Positions 27,109 through 36,339 of a stretch of 64,000 bases of DNA are shown one piece after another (position 1 is the stretch's first letter; each line of letters starts with the position of its first letter). Under the pieces are notes generated by a model that made no database searches, was not told where the DNA came from, and saw only the letters and a list, made by a program, of their open reading frames with translations. This stretch comes from Bacteroidota bacterium. GTDB taxonomy: Bacteria; Bacteroidota; Bacteroidia; B-17B0; Aurantibacillaceae. Where the stretch lies: positions 186,001 through 250,000 of the forward strand of contig CANFTW010000004.1 of NCBI GenBank assembly GCA_947450025.1. The letters run 5' to 3'. Made by a program: the position numbers and the translations under genes.

Positions 27109-27951
27109 TTATAAACTCAAATGTTTCGACTTTACCTCTTGTCCGAAAAACAATGAAGCATGACTATTAAATAACTCCGTACTATCCGTTGTTAAAAAAT
27201 TTAAGGAGTTCGTTTTAGAAATTCGCGCTTCCATTTCTGGGTGACGAACTAAATAATCCCTTAAACCCTCAGCAACGATATGTCCTTGAGTTAATACAGT
27301 AACTCCTTCAGGTAAGTATTTTTCTATTAAAGGTTTCAATAAAGGATAATGCGTGCAACCTAATATAACTGTATCAATATTTTTTGATTGAGAAAACAAT
27401 TGCTGAACATGCTTCTCTACAAAATAATTAGCGCCTACTCCAACCAACTCATTATTTTCAATTAATGGCACCCACATTGGGCAAGCCTCTTGAAACACTT
27501 GAATTTCCTGGAAAAACTTTTCTATCTCGATAACATATGATTGCGATGTAACAGTTCCACTAGTCGCAAAAATTCCAATCTCTTTAGTTTTGGTATAATT
27601 TCCAACGATTTCAGTGGTTGGCCTAATAACACCTAACACTCTTTTATGAGAAGCAATACTTGGCAAATCTTTTTGCTGAATAGTTCGTAATGCTTTTGCA
27701 GAAGCTGTGTTGCAAGCTAATATCACTAATTCACAACCTTGATCAAATAATGCTTTTACACTTTGTAATGTATATTCATAAACCGTATCAAATGACCTGG
27801 AGCCATATGGAGCGCGGGCATTATCACCCAAATATAAATAATCATATTGAGGCAATGTTTGAACCAACTCTTTTAAAATCGTTAAGCCTCCGTAACCAGA
27901 ATCAAAAACTCCAATGGGCGAATATGTTTTAGGATTGCTAATAATTAGCAA
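27109..27951 (-). CDS. murI: Glutamate racemase
   Basis: 280 residues. IGVFDSGYGGLTIL (first catalytic region), YLGDNARAPYGSRS, LACNTASAKAL (catalytic Cys) and VILGCTHYPLL (second catalytic Cys) are present. It makes D-glutamate for peptidoglycan. The only possible start before the FDSG motif is TTG at 27951; in-frame codons upstream up to the stop contain no ATG or GTG. The gene is divergent from the desaturase. Confidence 0.96.
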   Translation of the reverse strand: MLIISNPKTYSPIGVFDSGYGGLTILKELVQTLPQYDYLYLGDNARAPYGSRSFDTVYEYTLQSVKALFDQGCELVILACNTASAKALRTIQQKDLPSIASHKRVLGVIRPTTEIVGNYTKTKEIGIFATSGTVTSQSYVIEIEKFFQEIQVFQEACPMWVPLIENNELVGVGANYFVEKHVQQLFSQSKNIDTVILGCTHYPLLKPLIEKYLPEGVTVLTQGHIVAEGLRDYLVRHPEMEARISKTNSLNFLTTDSTELFNSHASLFFGQEVKSKHLSL

Positions 27952-28043
27952 TATTAATAAAATTATCTATTGACTAATAAGGTTTTTTGAGTATTTTTAG
28001 AAACTCATCAGAGCTATACTGCTCTTTTGAAAATAAAAAAACT

Positions 28044-29159
28044 ATGACATTTACTCCTATTCGATTTGTTGACAACAACAAAGATAAGGCTCTTTTTTTC
28101 TCGACACTTCGCAAACGAGTAGATTCTTACTTTAAAGAAAATAAAATCTCTAAACATTACAATGCAACCATGGTTATTAAAACCATTGTGGTTATCGGAG
28201 CCTATCTCATTCCTTTTATTGCAATTCTTGCATTTAATCCTTCCTTCAAAATTGCATTACTACTTTGGGCAATAATGGGCTTCGCTCTATCTGGCGTAGG
28301 CATGAGTGTGATGCATGATGCTAATCATGGAGCCTACTCTACCAATCATAAAGTAAATTATTGGTTAGGTCATACCTTAAATTTATTAGGCGGCTCAGTG
28401 TTTAATTGGAAACTACAGCATAATGTAATGCATCATACTTACACAAATATTATTGATTATGATGATGATATTGCGGATAAACTAATTTTAAAATTCAACC
28501 CTCATACTCAGGTTAGATGGTACCATAAATTACAATTTATTTATGCCTTCTTATTTTATGGAATATTAACTCTTTATTGGGCATTATTAAAGGATTTCGT
28601 TCAATTTCACAAATACACCAAACAAGGCGTAAATACTAGTACTAAAGAACAAAATCGAATTATTTGGATTAAAATACTTTTAAGTAAAGTAGTTTATTGG
28701 GCATTTTTTTTCGCGTTACCTGTTTTTGTATTTCATATTCCGTTTATGCAAATACTATGGGGATATTTATTAATGCAATTTATTTCTGGAGTTGTGTTAA
28801 CTGTTGTCTTTCAACTAGCTCACACCGTTGAAGGTACAACACATCCAGTGCACAATGAAAACTACACCATTGAAAACAATTGGGCTATTCATCAGTTAAA
28901 TACAACAGTTAATTTTTCTCGAAAAAACAAATGGATTTCATGGTATGTTGGAGGATTAAACTTTCAAGTAGAGCACCATTTGTTTCCAAATATTTGCCAT
29001 GTACATTACCCTGCCGTTTCTGAAATTGTAAAGCAAACTTGCGAAGAGTTTAATGTGCCTTATTTAGAAAACCCAACTTTCTTTTCAGCTTTAAAATCTC
29101 ATGTAAAAGCAATCATTAGTTTCGGTAAACTACCAAATATTAATGAAGCTATAGGATAA
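28044..29159 (+). CDS. Membrane fatty acid desaturase (acyl-CoA/acyl-lipid desaturase-like)
   Basis: 371 residues from the ATG at 28044; an in-frame TTG at 27987 adds 19 unlikely residues. Three histidine boxes of the membrane di-iron desaturases are visible: HDANH (91-95), HNVMHH (126-131) and QVEHHLFPN (about 302). Hydrophobic segments at about 45-65, 70-90, and two more past 190 give the usual four-helix topology. The QxxHH third box places it in the front-end/linoleoyl-CoA desaturase-type group, though the double-bond position cannot be read from sequence. It probably adjusts membrane fluidity. Convergent with panB. Confidence 0.9.
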   Translation: MTFTPIRFVDNNKDKALFFSTLRKRVDSYFKENKISKHYNATMVIKTIVVIGAYLIPFIAILAFNPSFKIALLLWAIMGFALSGVGMSVMHDANHGAYSTNHKVNYWLGHTLNLLGGSVFNWKLQHNVMHHTYTNIIDYDDDIADKLILKFNPHTQVRWYHKLQFIYAFLFYGILTLYWALLKDFVQFHKYTKQGVNTSTKEQNRIIWIKILLSKVVYWAFFFALPVFVFHIPFMQILWGYLLMQFISGVVLTVVFQLAHTVEGTTHPVHNENYTIENNWAIHQLNTTVNFSRKNKWISWYVGGLNFQVEHHLFPNICHVHYPAVSEIVKQTCEEFNVPYLENPTFFSALKSHVKAIISFGKLPNINEAIG

Positions 29160-29218
29160 TATGTTTATAAAAGATAATCCTTGAACAGCTAGATAATTTT
29201 CAATTGCAAAAACCTTAT

Positions 29219-30034
29219 CTAATATTGTTCTTGATCATTAGGAAAATCTTTACTTTTCACATCTTTAATGTATTGCTGAAAAGCATTACTCATACTTTCG
29301 TACAAACTCAAATATCTTCTTAAAAAACGAGGGCTAAATTCATGCGTCATCCCTAACATATCATGAGTTACCAAAACCTGACCATCTACACCACCACCAG
29401 CGCCAATTCCTATAACTGGTATTGTAATACTTTTGGCAACCTGCTCTGCTAACTTTGCTGGAATTTTTTCTAAAACTAAAGCAAAGCAACCACTTTCTTC
29501 TAAAATTTTAGCATCCTCCAATAATCGTTTTGCTTCTTCTTCTTCTTTAGCTCTTACAGTGTAGGTGCCAAATTTATAAATTGACTGTGGGGTTAATCCT
29601 AAATGTCCCATTACAGGAATGCCAGCTGATAGAATGCGTTCGATAGAGTCTTTAATTTCTCTTCCTCCTTCTAACTTAACAGCATGCCCACCACTCTCTT
29701 TCATAATTTTAATGGCTGATGTTAAGGCTTCTTTAGAATTTCCTTGATAAGACCCAAAAGGCAAATCAACCACCACTAAGGCTCTATCTACTGCCCTTAC
29801 AACAGATGAAGCATGATAAATCATTTGATCCAAGGTAATTGGAAGAGTTGTCTCATGTCCAGCCATCACATTACTAGCACTATCACCCACCAAAATTACA
29901 TCAATACCAGCATGATCAATAATTTTAGCCATGGTATAATCATAGGCTGTAAGCATCGAGATTTTTTCGCCACGGCGTTTCATCTCTTGTAATTGATGGG
30001 TTGTTACCTTTTTAACTTCTTTATGAACTGACAT
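29219..30034 (-). CDS. panB: 3-methyl-2-oxobutanoate hydroxymethyltransferase
   Basis: 271 residues. [41 protein letters not shown] contains the ketopantoate hydroxymethyltransferase signature, with metal-binding Asp residues; [21 protein letters not shown] and [16 protein letters not shown] follow. It transfers a hydroxymethyl group from methylene-THF to ketoisovalerate in pantothenate synthesis, linking to folD upstream in function only. The start ATG is 66 bases from the divergent DUF4249 promoter elements. Confidence 0.97.
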   Translation of the reverse strand: MSVHKEVKKVTTHQLQEMKRRGEKISMLTAYDYTMAKIIDHAGIDVILVGDSASNVMAGHETTLPITLDQMIYHASSVVRAVDRALVVVDLPFGSYQGNSKEALTSAIKIMKESGGHAVKLEGGREIKDSIERILSAGIPVMGHLGLTPQSIYKFGTYTVRAKEEEEAKRLLEDAKILEESGCFALVLEKIPAKLAEQVAKSITIPVIGIGAGGGVDGQVLVTHDMLGMTHEFSPRFLRRYLSLYESMSNAFQQYIKDVKSKDFPNDQEQY

Positions 30035-30077
30035 AGTTTGATGTATTCTGGTATTTTTTGTAAAATTACTGAATTAA

Positions 30078-30107
30078 TTTGGAGTTAACCTAAAAATGGT
30101 AACTTTG
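30078..30107 (+). promoter_or_regulatory. Complete Bacteroidota promoter (-33 TTTG / -7 TAACTTTG)
   Basis: TTTG at 30078-30081 and TAACTTTG at 30100-30107 are separated by 18 bases, matching the phylum consensus TTTG-N17-20-TAnnTTTG. It lies 18 bases before the DUF4249 lipoprotein ATG. This is the best complete promoter in the window. Confidence 0.65.
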
Positions 30108-30125
30108 CTATCCTATTACGCGAAA

Positions 30126-31256
30126 ATGAAAAAAACAACATATTATATTGGATTATTAGCTTTATCAATAATCACCTTATCATCATGCAAAAATGATCTT
30201 GAAGTATTAGCTCCTGGAAAGGAAGCTGTATCGGTATACGGTGTCTTAAATCCTAATGAAACTATTCAAAACATTAGAATAAATAAGGTCTATTTAACTG
30301 ATGGAGATGCTCTTGTTGCGGGTCAAGATGTTAATCAAATTAATTACGGTGCAGGGGAGCTATTAGTAACCTTACAACGTTTTATGCCCGGAAGTACAAC
30401 ACCAACTTTAACAACAATTGGAAATAACACAAAAAAAGAAATTGTTTTAACTGAAACAGTGGTTACCACAGCAAGTGGTAATTTCAATTCTAATCAACGA
30501 ATTTGGCAGACTACCGACAAATTATACGGAACTGGGGAATATAAATTAACCATCAAAAACATAAGTACTGGTGCTCTATTTTATGCTCAAACCTCAATGA
30601 TAGATAGCGTTAGATCATACTCTAGCAAACCTTTTATTCATAATATTCCTAATTATCCTGGTCATGGACAGTATATCATAACTGGCGCTAATCCTACACC
30701 TCAAAGCGGATATATTGATTATTCTGTGCTTACAGCAAATCAAAAAATCAAATTCGTATCTGTTGCAAAAGCTAAGCTTTATAATGTTATTATGCGCTTA
30801 CATTATATAGATTCATTAATAAGCGGGGGTTTTAATTATAATTATGTTGATTATAATTTTCCAACTCAAAAATCACTAAGCATAGCTGGTGGTGAAGCAA
30901 TGGAAGTTTCCTTTTTAGCTAACGATTTTTATACAAATATTGCAGCTGAAATTTCTAAAAAACCAGTAACTAGTATAAAAAATAGAAGAGTTATTTACAT
31001 CGAATATAAAATTACAACAGGGTCAGATGAACTAAATACCTTTTTACAAGTTAATGAGCCTTCAAACTCAATTGCACAAGACAAACCTTATTATACAAAT
31101 ATTAATGGAGGTGTAGGTATTTTTGCATCAAGCTCTCGATCAATCATTACCCATGATTTATGGAACAACTTTATTGATAAAATCGCTTGTCACCCAAGTA
31201 CTAATCCATTATTATTTTGCAACAGCTCTGGAGTAACAACCAGTGTTTGCCCTTAA
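30126..31256 (+). CDS. DUF4249-family outer-membrane-associated lipoprotein
   Basis: 376 residues from the ATG at 30126; an earlier in-frame GTG/ATG-like start at 30096 overlaps the promoter and is rejected. Lipobox ITLSSC gives Cys21. The mature protein opens with the beta-rich AVSVYGVLNPNETIQNIRINKVYL typical of DUF4249, a Bacteroidota family usually paired with TonB-dependent receptors. No receptor is adjacent here, so the partner is not known. A strong terminator follows the stop. Confidence 0.8.
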   Translation: MKKTTYYIGLLALSIITLSSCKNDLEVLAPGKEAVSVYGVLNPNETIQNIRINKVYLTDGDALVAGQDVNQINYGAGELLVTLQRFMPGSTTPTLTTIGNNTKKEIVLTETVVTTASGNFNSNQRIWQTTDKLYGTGEYKLTIKNISTGALFYAQTSMIDSVRSYSSKPFIHNIPNYPGHGQYIITGANPTPQSGYIDYSVLTANQKIKFVSVAKAKLYNVIMRLHYIDSLISGGFNYNYVDYNFPTQKSLSIAGGEAMEVSFLANDFYTNIAAEISKKPVTSIKNRRVIYIEYKITTGSDELNTFLQVNEPSNSIAQDKPYYTNINGGVGIFASSSRSIITHDLWNNFIDKIACHPSTNPLLFCNSSGVTTSVCP

Positions 31257-31279
31257 AATATGACAAAATTCACTCTTTT

Positions 31280-31314
31280 AACCGCCTAAAATGACATATT
31301 TTAGGCGGTTTTTT
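31280..31314 (+). terminator. Intrinsic terminator after the DUF4249 gene
   Basis: A 13-bp perfect stem (AACCGCCTAAAAT / ATTTTAGGCGGTT) with a 5-base loop, followed by a T-run. Confidence 0.92.
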
Positions 31315-31322
31315 ATTGATTG

Positions 31323-31373
31323 TGTCAGGCTGTCAGAATTGCAGTAATTTTTTGAATTGGCACAAACATTGAC
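31323..31373 (+). promoter_or_regulatory. Sigma-54-like element with tandem TGTCAG upstream of dnaK
   Basis: TTGGCAC (31357-31363), five bases, then TTGAC (31369-31373) resembles a -24/-12 sigma-54 promoter (TTGGCAC-N5-TTGCT), with GA replacing the -12 GC. Two direct TGTCAG copies at 31323 and 31331 precede it, eight bases apart. No CIRCE inverted repeat and no good TAnnTTTG are seen between the terminator and dnaK. This may be the heat-shock promoter; the sigma factor is not proven. Confidence 0.45.
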
Positions 31374-31423
31374 TAAAGTACTGCGTAATTTAAAAACACG
31401 TAAACAACTAAAACACATATATT

Positions 31424-33334
31424 ATGGGAAAAATTATAGGAATAGATTTAGGTACAACAAATAGCTGCGTAGCGGTTATGGAAGGTAACGAGGCTGTTGT
31501 TATTGCAAATAACGAAGGAAAAAGAACGACTCCATCAGTCGTAGCATTTGTTGAAGGTGGCGAGCGTAAAGTAGGAGATCCTGCTAAACGTCAAGCAATC
31601 ACTAACCCAACAAAAACGATTTCTTCTATTAAGCGTTTTATGGGAACTTCTTTTGACGAAGCTCAAAAAGAAATTCCTCGTATGACTTACAAAGTAGTTA
31701 AAGGCGACAATGGAACTCCAAGAGTATCTATTGACGACAGAAACTACTCTGCTCAAGAGATTTCGGCTATCATTTTACAAAAAATGAAAAAAACAGCTGA
31801 AGATTTCTTAGGAACAACTGTTGATGAAGCTGTTATTACAGTTCCTGCGTACTTTAACGATGCTCAACGTCAAGCTACTAAAGAAGCTGGTGAAATTGCT
31901 GGTTTAAAAGTAAAACGTATCATCAATGAGCCTACTGCTGCTGCTTTAGCTTACGGTATGGACAAAAAAGGTAAAGACATGAAAATTGTTGTGTTTGACT
32001 GCGGTGGTGGTACACATGACGTGTCTGTTTTAGAATTAGGTGATGGTGTATTTGAAGTAAAATCTACTGACGGTGATACTCACTTAGGTGGTGATGACTT
32101 TGATAACTTAATTATTGACTGGTTAGCTGACGAATTTAAAAAAGACGAAGGCATTGATTTACGTCAAGACCCAATGGCTTTACAACGTTTAAAAGAAGCG
32201 GCAGAAAAAGCTAAAATTGAATTATCTAGCACGACAACTTCTGAAATTAACTTGCCTTACATTATGCCAGTTAACGGAATTCCAAAACATTTAGTAAAAC
32301 AATTAACACGTGCTAAATTTGAACAATTAGCAGATAGTTTAATTCAACGTACAATTGATCCTTGTAAATCAGCATTAAAAAATGCAGGTTTATCAACTTC
32401 CGATATTGATGAAATTATTTTAGTAGGTGGTTCAACTCGTATTCCAGCTATTCAAGCGGCAGTTGAAAAATTCTTTGGAAAATCTCCAAGCAAAGGAGTT
32501 AACCCTGATGAGGTTGTAGCTTTAGGTGCTGCTATTCAAGGTGGTGTATTAACAGGAGAAGTAAAAGACGTCTTATTACTAGATGTAACCCCTTTATCTT
32601 TAGGTATCGAAACTTACGGTGGAGTGTTCACTAAATTAATCGAATCTAATACAACGATTCCTTCTAAAAAAACAGAAACATTCTCAACTGCTAGTGATAA
32701 CCAACCAAGTGTACAATTGCATGTATTACAAGGTGAGCGTCCAATGGCAAAAGATAACAGAACAATTGGTCAGTTTAACTTAGATGGTATTATGCCAGCT
32801 CCACGTGGAGTTCCACAAGTTGAAGTAACATTTGATATTGATGCAAACGGTATCTTATCTGTATCAGCAAAAGATAAAGCAACAGGTAAAGCTCAAAACA
32901 TTCGTATCGAAGCTTCTTCTGGATTAAGCAAAGAAGAAATTGAAAAAATGAAACGTGAAGCAGAGATGAATGCGGATGCTGATAAAAAAGCAAAAGAAGA
33001 AGTTGAAAAATTAAATGCTGCCGACGGATTAATTTTCCAATCAGAAAAACAATTAAAAGATTACGGAGATAAAATTCCAGCTGAGAAAAAAGCAACGATT
33101 GAAAGTGCTCTAGCAACTTTAAAAACGGCTCACGATAGCAAAGATTTAGTAGCTATTGATTCAGCAACAACAGCATTAAACGCTGCATGGGAAGCTGCAT
33201 CTCAAGAAATGTATGCGGCAATGAATGAGCAACAAGGTGACGCTGCTAACCCAGGTGCTGAAGGATCTGCAAATGCAGATGCTGGCAATAAAGGTGAGAA
33301 CGTAACGGATGTTGACTACGAAGAAGTAAAATAA
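31424..33334 (+). CDS. dnaK: Hsp70 chaperone DnaK
   Basis: 636 residues, full family length. The N-terminus [51 protein letters not shown] and [12 protein letters not shown] form the actin-like ATPase; [12 protein letters not shown] starts the substrate-binding domain, and the lid ends in a Gly/Ala-rich tail with DVDYEEVK. The phosphate-2 loop reads GGGTHD where E. coli has GGGTFD, a single conservative change. dnaJ and grpE are not adjacent. A possible sigma-54-like promoter precedes it and a terminator follows. Confidence 0.99.
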   Translation: MGKIIGIDLGTTNSCVAVMEGNEAVVIANNEGKRTTPSVVAFVEGGERKVGDPAKRQAITNPTKTISSIKRFMGTSFDEAQKEIPRMTYKVVKGDNGTPRVSIDDRNYSAQEISAIILQKMKKTAEDFLGTTVDEAVITVPAYFNDAQRQATKEAGEIAGLKVKRIINEPTAAALAYGMDKKGKDMKIVVFDCGGGTHDVSVLELGDGVFEVKSTDGDTHLGGDDFDNLIIDWLADEFKKDEGIDLRQDPMALQRLKEAAEKAKIELSSTTTSEINLPYIMPVNGIPKHLVKQLTRAKFEQLADSLIQRTIDPCKSALKNAGLSTSDIDEIILVGGSTRIPAIQAAVEKFFGKSPSKGVNPDEVVALGAAIQGGVLTGEVKDVLLLDVTPLSLGIETYGGVFTKLIESNTTIPSKKTETFSTASDNQPSVQLHVLQGERPMAKDNRTIGQFNLDGIMPAPRGVPQVEVTFDIDANGILSVSAKDKATGKAQNIRIEASSGLSKEEIEKMKREAEMNADADKKAKEEVEKLNAADGLIFQSEKQLKDYGDKIPAEKKATIESALATLKTAHDSKDLVAIDSATTALNAAWEAASQEMYAAMNEQQGDAANPGAEGSANADAGNKGENVTDVDYEEVK

Positions 33335-33357
33335 ATTTAGTTAAACTCTTATAAAGT

Positions 33358-33394
33358 AAAATCCCCTCATGAGAAATCTCGAGGGGATTTTTTA
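33358..33394 (+). terminator. Intrinsic terminator after dnaK
   Basis: AAAATCCCCTC pairs with GAGGGGATTTT around an inner GAGA/TCTC stem, followed by a T-run. Confidence 0.88.
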
Positions 33395-33436
33395 TATTTA
33401 CTTTATTATAAATTTTAATAGTCTCAAATAGAGAAC

Positions 33437-33991
33437 ATGAAAAAAATTCTTTTTATCACAATTATATTTTTAAACATCACTAATTTCAAATCATTTGCTA
33501 GTGACTCGCTAAACATTATTAACAAAAAAGTGAATTTTGGCTTTGCAACTAACAGTAATCGCAGCATTAATAGTGTAATTGTTCATTCAACCTTTAATAA
33601 TTCGGGAGGGGATAAATACGATATTGATTTAGTGATTAAACAATTTTCTACTTACGTTGTATCTGCGCATTATGTGATTGGACGTGACGGAGAAATATAT
33701 CAGTTAGTGGATGAAAAAGATAATTCATATCACGCTGGCAAGAGTAGTTTACCGGATGGCACCACTAACGTTAATTCTTGCTCCATTGGTATTGAGTTAA
33801 TGACTTCCTACACAGAAAGTCCAACCGAAGAGCAAACAAAGGCTTTATTAAACTTAATTAATGATATTAAAACACGCTATCCAATAAAATACGTTCTTCG
33901 TCACAGCGACATTGCTCCTGTTAGAAAAACAGATCCTTGGAATTTTGATTGGGACTCCTTTAAAAAAAGATTGGAAGCAATAAAAAAATAA
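33437..33991 (+). CDS. N-acetylmuramoyl-L-alanine amidase (Amidase_2/PGRP type)
   Basis: 184 residues with a signal peptide ending KSFA (about 22). Zn ligands of the T7-lysozyme/AmpD fold are visible: His in VIVHST, His in VLRHSDIAP and Asp in KTDPWNFDW; the Lys before that Asp and the Glu in IGIELM are the catalytic partners. SAHYVIGRDGEIYQLVDE is also typical. It should cleave the lactyl-Ala amide of peptidoglycan in the periplasm, in recycling or remodelling. It has a single domain with no cell-wall anchor. Confidence 0.92.
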   Translation: MKKILFITIIFLNITNFKSFASDSLNIINKKVNFGFATNSNRSINSVIVHSTFNNSGGDKYDIDLVIKQFSTYVVSAHYVIGRDGEIYQLVDEKDNSYHAGKSSLPDGTTNVNSCSIGIELMTSYTESPTEEQTKALLNLINDIKTRYPIKYVLRHSDIAPVRKTDPWNFDWDSFKKRLEAIKK

Positions 33992-33997
33992 TTTGAC

Positions 33998-34945
33998 CTA
34001 ATTACCTCCGAATTGTTTGCCAAATAATATTCCCCACTTAAAGGAGACATATCCATTACCTGCACTTGCAACTTTAACACCTGGCATTAAGCCAAGTTCC
34101 AATCCATAAATAAATCCAACTTTACTAAATTTAAATGTTTCAAAACCAACATTAAATCCAAATTTTGACATGGTTACATTACCATTTAAAACATATTGAT
34201 GTACCAGTGGGTTACTAGAGCCATAACCTTCTGTATAATACACATCTTCTAACTTATTTTTAGTAGCAATTAATACATTTGCATAAAATCGTTTGAAATA
34301 TTGTGTTTTTCTTACGCCAAGTCCACTAAAATCTGCTTCAACATCCACTATTTTTCCAAAACTAGGACCAATGTTAATCCATCCATACTGCATATAGGTA
34401 GTCATACCCGCATCTGTTTTTATTGTACCAGTTGATGGCAAATAATAATCAGTTACATTCACTCCTTGAGGAATCGTTAAATGACTAAATCCACTTTTAT
34501 AACCTAATTGCACTCCCATTATTTTATTATACTTAGCATTAACGTAAGTATAATGAGTGACTTTACTGGTTGACTTCAAATTGACTCTTACCTTTCCTTC
34601 AGTTTCTTTTTGATGAAAATAACCTAATGTAATATCAGCATTTCTAGATTTTGTGGGGTTGTAAATCGAATATCCTCTAATATTTTGGGTAGAAGAAGCT
34701 TCAGCTAAATTATCAAGGTAATGAAATTCATAATTTGTACTAACATACAATCCATTCATATAAAATCTACCTCCCACTCCTCCTGAAAATGTCATTCGAG
34801 AGGTTGATAATAAAATATCCCAAACTGAAAGTTTCGCTTGTGCAAATTTAATATCAGTATTTTCTTTATTTAGAATATAGGTTAAGTTTTGAGATTGAGT
34901 TGTAATGGCAACAAATGTCAATATATATAGATAGATTTTTTTCAT
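33998..34945 (-). CDS. Predicted outer-membrane beta-barrel-like protein, unknown function
   Basis: 315 residues with a signal peptide ending TQSQ (about 19). The mature protein alternates hydrophobic and polar residues with many aromatics (GGRFYMNGLYVSTNYEFHY, YAYxxAKYNKIMGVQLGYK), consistent with beta-strands. It ends FKWGILFGKQFGGN rather than in a terminal Phe, so a barrel assignment is tentative. It lies 28 bases downstream of the Cys-motif lipoprotein gene on the same strand and is probably its operon partner. No known family recognised. Confidence 0.6.
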   Translation of the reverse strand: MKKIYLYILTFVAITTQSQNLTYILNKENTDIKFAQAKLSVWDILLSTSRMTFSGGVGGRFYMNGLYVSTNYEFHYLDNLAEASSTQNIRGYSIYNPTKSRNADITLGYFHQKETEGKVRVNLKSTSKVTHYTYVNAKYNKIMGVQLGYKSGFSHLTIPQGVNVTDYYLPSTGTIKTDAGMTTYMQYGWINIGPSFGKIVDVEADFSGLGVRKTQYFKRFYANVLIATKNKLEDVYYTEGYGSSNPLVHQYVLNGNVTMSKFGFNVGFETFKFSKVGFIYGLELGLMPGVKVASAGNGYVSFKWGILFGKQFGGN

Positions 34946-34973
34946 AAATTATTTTATTTTTTACACTAGGATT

Positions 34974-35543
34974 TTATGGGCAAGAAACATTACCAACTAA
35001 ATTCAAATCAGTACTAGTTACCCACGAATGAGTGACACCATTACAAATAGTTGCATGATAAACACCTCCAACTTGAGAAAAATATACATTTCCAGAAACC
35101 AACATTAAGTTACCATAGCTAAAGTCATTAAATACAACTGAGGCTTCTATAACTCCTGGAACAGATGAATACACAACATTGTAAGCTGTTGATATATTAG
35201 GAGCATTATTTCCTATTTGAATTGTATAAGTCCCATTCGAATATGAGCCTACCATAGAATAATTACCTCCAGCTAAACCACAACTAGATCCTGTTGTTGC
35301 ATAATTTGTATTACCAATAGTAACAATATTAGCCGTCGTTGTACAAGGTGCAACAACTACATTACAAGCTTGACATGGTCCACCACAATCTATTCCAGTT
35401 TCACTAGAATCTTGAGTACCATTATAACATTGTCCTGGATACTGAACTAATTTATCTCCGTGTTCTAATTCACGAAGATTTTGTTTTCTATTACATGAAA
35501 TAATAGACACTAAAGTTAAAATAATTATAATGGTGTTTTTCAT
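34974..35543 (-). CDS. Small lipoprotein with CxNGxxDxxETGxDCGGPCxxC motif
   Basis: 189 residues; lipobox VSIISC gives Cys17. Residues ~39-61 carry a six-residue-spaced Cys/Asp cluster, QCYNGTQDSSETGIDCGGPC followed by QAC. This CxNGxxDGxETGxDCGG motif recurs in exported Bacteroidota and myxobacterial proteins and looks like a disulfide-bonded or calcium-binding turn. The C-terminal ~110 residues are beta-rich (STSAYNVVY, VSGNVYFSQ) and contain a further Cys pair. Function unknown; co-oriented with the neighbouring barrel-like gene. Confidence 0.6.
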   Translation of the reverse strand: MKNTIIIILTLVSIISCNRKQNLRELEHGDKLVQYPGQCYNGTQDSSETGIDCGGPCQACNVVVAPCTTTANIVTIGNTNYATTGSSCGLAGGNYSMVGSYSNGTYTIQIGNNAPNISTAYNVVYSSVPGVIEASVVFNDFSYGNLMLVSGNVYFSQVGGVYHATICNGVTHSWVTSTDLNLVGNVSCP

Positions 35544-35585
35544 ACTATGAAATTGTTTAATTTATAACGAATGTAATAAATTAAT

Positions 35586-36053
35586 TCAATATCCTAACTC
35601 CATTTGATACAAATCCAAACCTTTTGCCCAATGATCTTTTTCAAAGGCAACTGTTTTAAAACCATACTTTTCAAAAAACTTAAAAGTATGTTGAGTAGTA
35701 CCTAAAGCAATTTTAATTCCAGGATACATTTGTTTGGCTTGCTCTATTCTGTGCAATAAAAGCAGTTTACCTATGCCTTCTTTATGATGTGCATTATCTA
35801 CCATGCCCCATGTCATAATCACATGTGGTTCGTTGGTATATTTTGTTGGTTGATTTAAAGCAATTCCTCCACACCCAACAATCTTGTCATCTTTAATAAT
35901 TAAAGAATAAGGGCCTCTAATACTCGCATCTCTATCTAAAAAACCATCAAACAAGGCAACTTCTTCTTCAGCAAAATAAAGTGGCATATTGCTTTTAAAA
36001 ATTTCAAGCAACCTACTCTTTGTTTCAGGCGAATATAGTTTAATGATTGTCAA
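35586..36053 (-). CDS. GNAT-family N-acetyltransferase
   Basis: 155 residues. The acetyl-CoA loop is recognisable around VDNAHHKEGIGKLLLLHRIEQAK (Gly-x-Gly-Lys form), preceded by IKDDKIVGCGGIAL and followed by ALGTTQHTFKFFEKYGFK. Substrate unknown. The first codon is TTG at 36053, inside gatC (14-base overlap with its end); the next Met is at residue 23, which would remove the first strand of the fold, so TTG is preferred. Third gene of the plsC-gatC-GNAT operon. Confidence 0.85.
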   Translation of the reverse strand: MTIIKLYSPETKSRLLEIFKSNMPLYFAEEEVALFDGFLDRDASIRGPYSLIIKDDKIVGCGGIALNQPTKYTNEPHVIMTWGMVDNAHHKEGIGKLLLLHRIEQAKQMYPGIKIALGTTQHTFKFFEKYGFKTVAFEKDHWAKGLDLYQMELGY

Positions 36054-36339
36054 TTACTTTTGGAACTTTAAAGTAATCGGAATCTTTTTTAGGTGCATTT
36101 TTTAATGCTTCTTTTTGTGTTAAAGTTTCTTTTGGAATATCGTCACGCATTACGTTTTTCTCATCCGTCATGTATATTAATGGTTCTATACCATCTGTGT
36201 CCATTTCGTTAAGCTTATCTACAAAAGCTAACATACGATTCATATCATTTAAGATTTCTGCCTTGCCTTCTTCACTAAATTCTAATCGAGCTAAGTGTGC
36301 TACTTCATCTACTGTTTTAATATCAATTTTTTGTGCCAT
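36040..36339 (-). CDS. gatC: Asp/Glu-tRNA amidotransferase subunit C
   Basis: 99 residues, normal GatC length. IDIKTVDEVAHLARLEFSEE is the family N-terminus; MLAFVDKLNEMDTDGIEPL and VMRDDIPKET follow. GatC holds the GatA-GatB complex that converts Glu-tRNA-Gln (or Asp-tRNA-Asn) to the amidated form. gatA and gatB are not in the window. It overlaps plsC by 17 bases and the GNAT gene by 14 bases, so all three are translationally coupled. Confidence 0.93.
   Translation of the reverse strand: MAQKIDIKTVDEVAHLARLEFSEEGKAEILNDMNRMLAFVDKLNEMDTDGIEPLIYMTDEKNVMRDDIPKETLTQKEALKNAPKKDSDYFKVPKVIDNH

Noticed and set aside
29160-29218. AGATAA...TTATCT long inverted repeat between desaturase and panB
   Set aside because: Arms of six bases separated by about 37 bases are too weak for a terminator claim.
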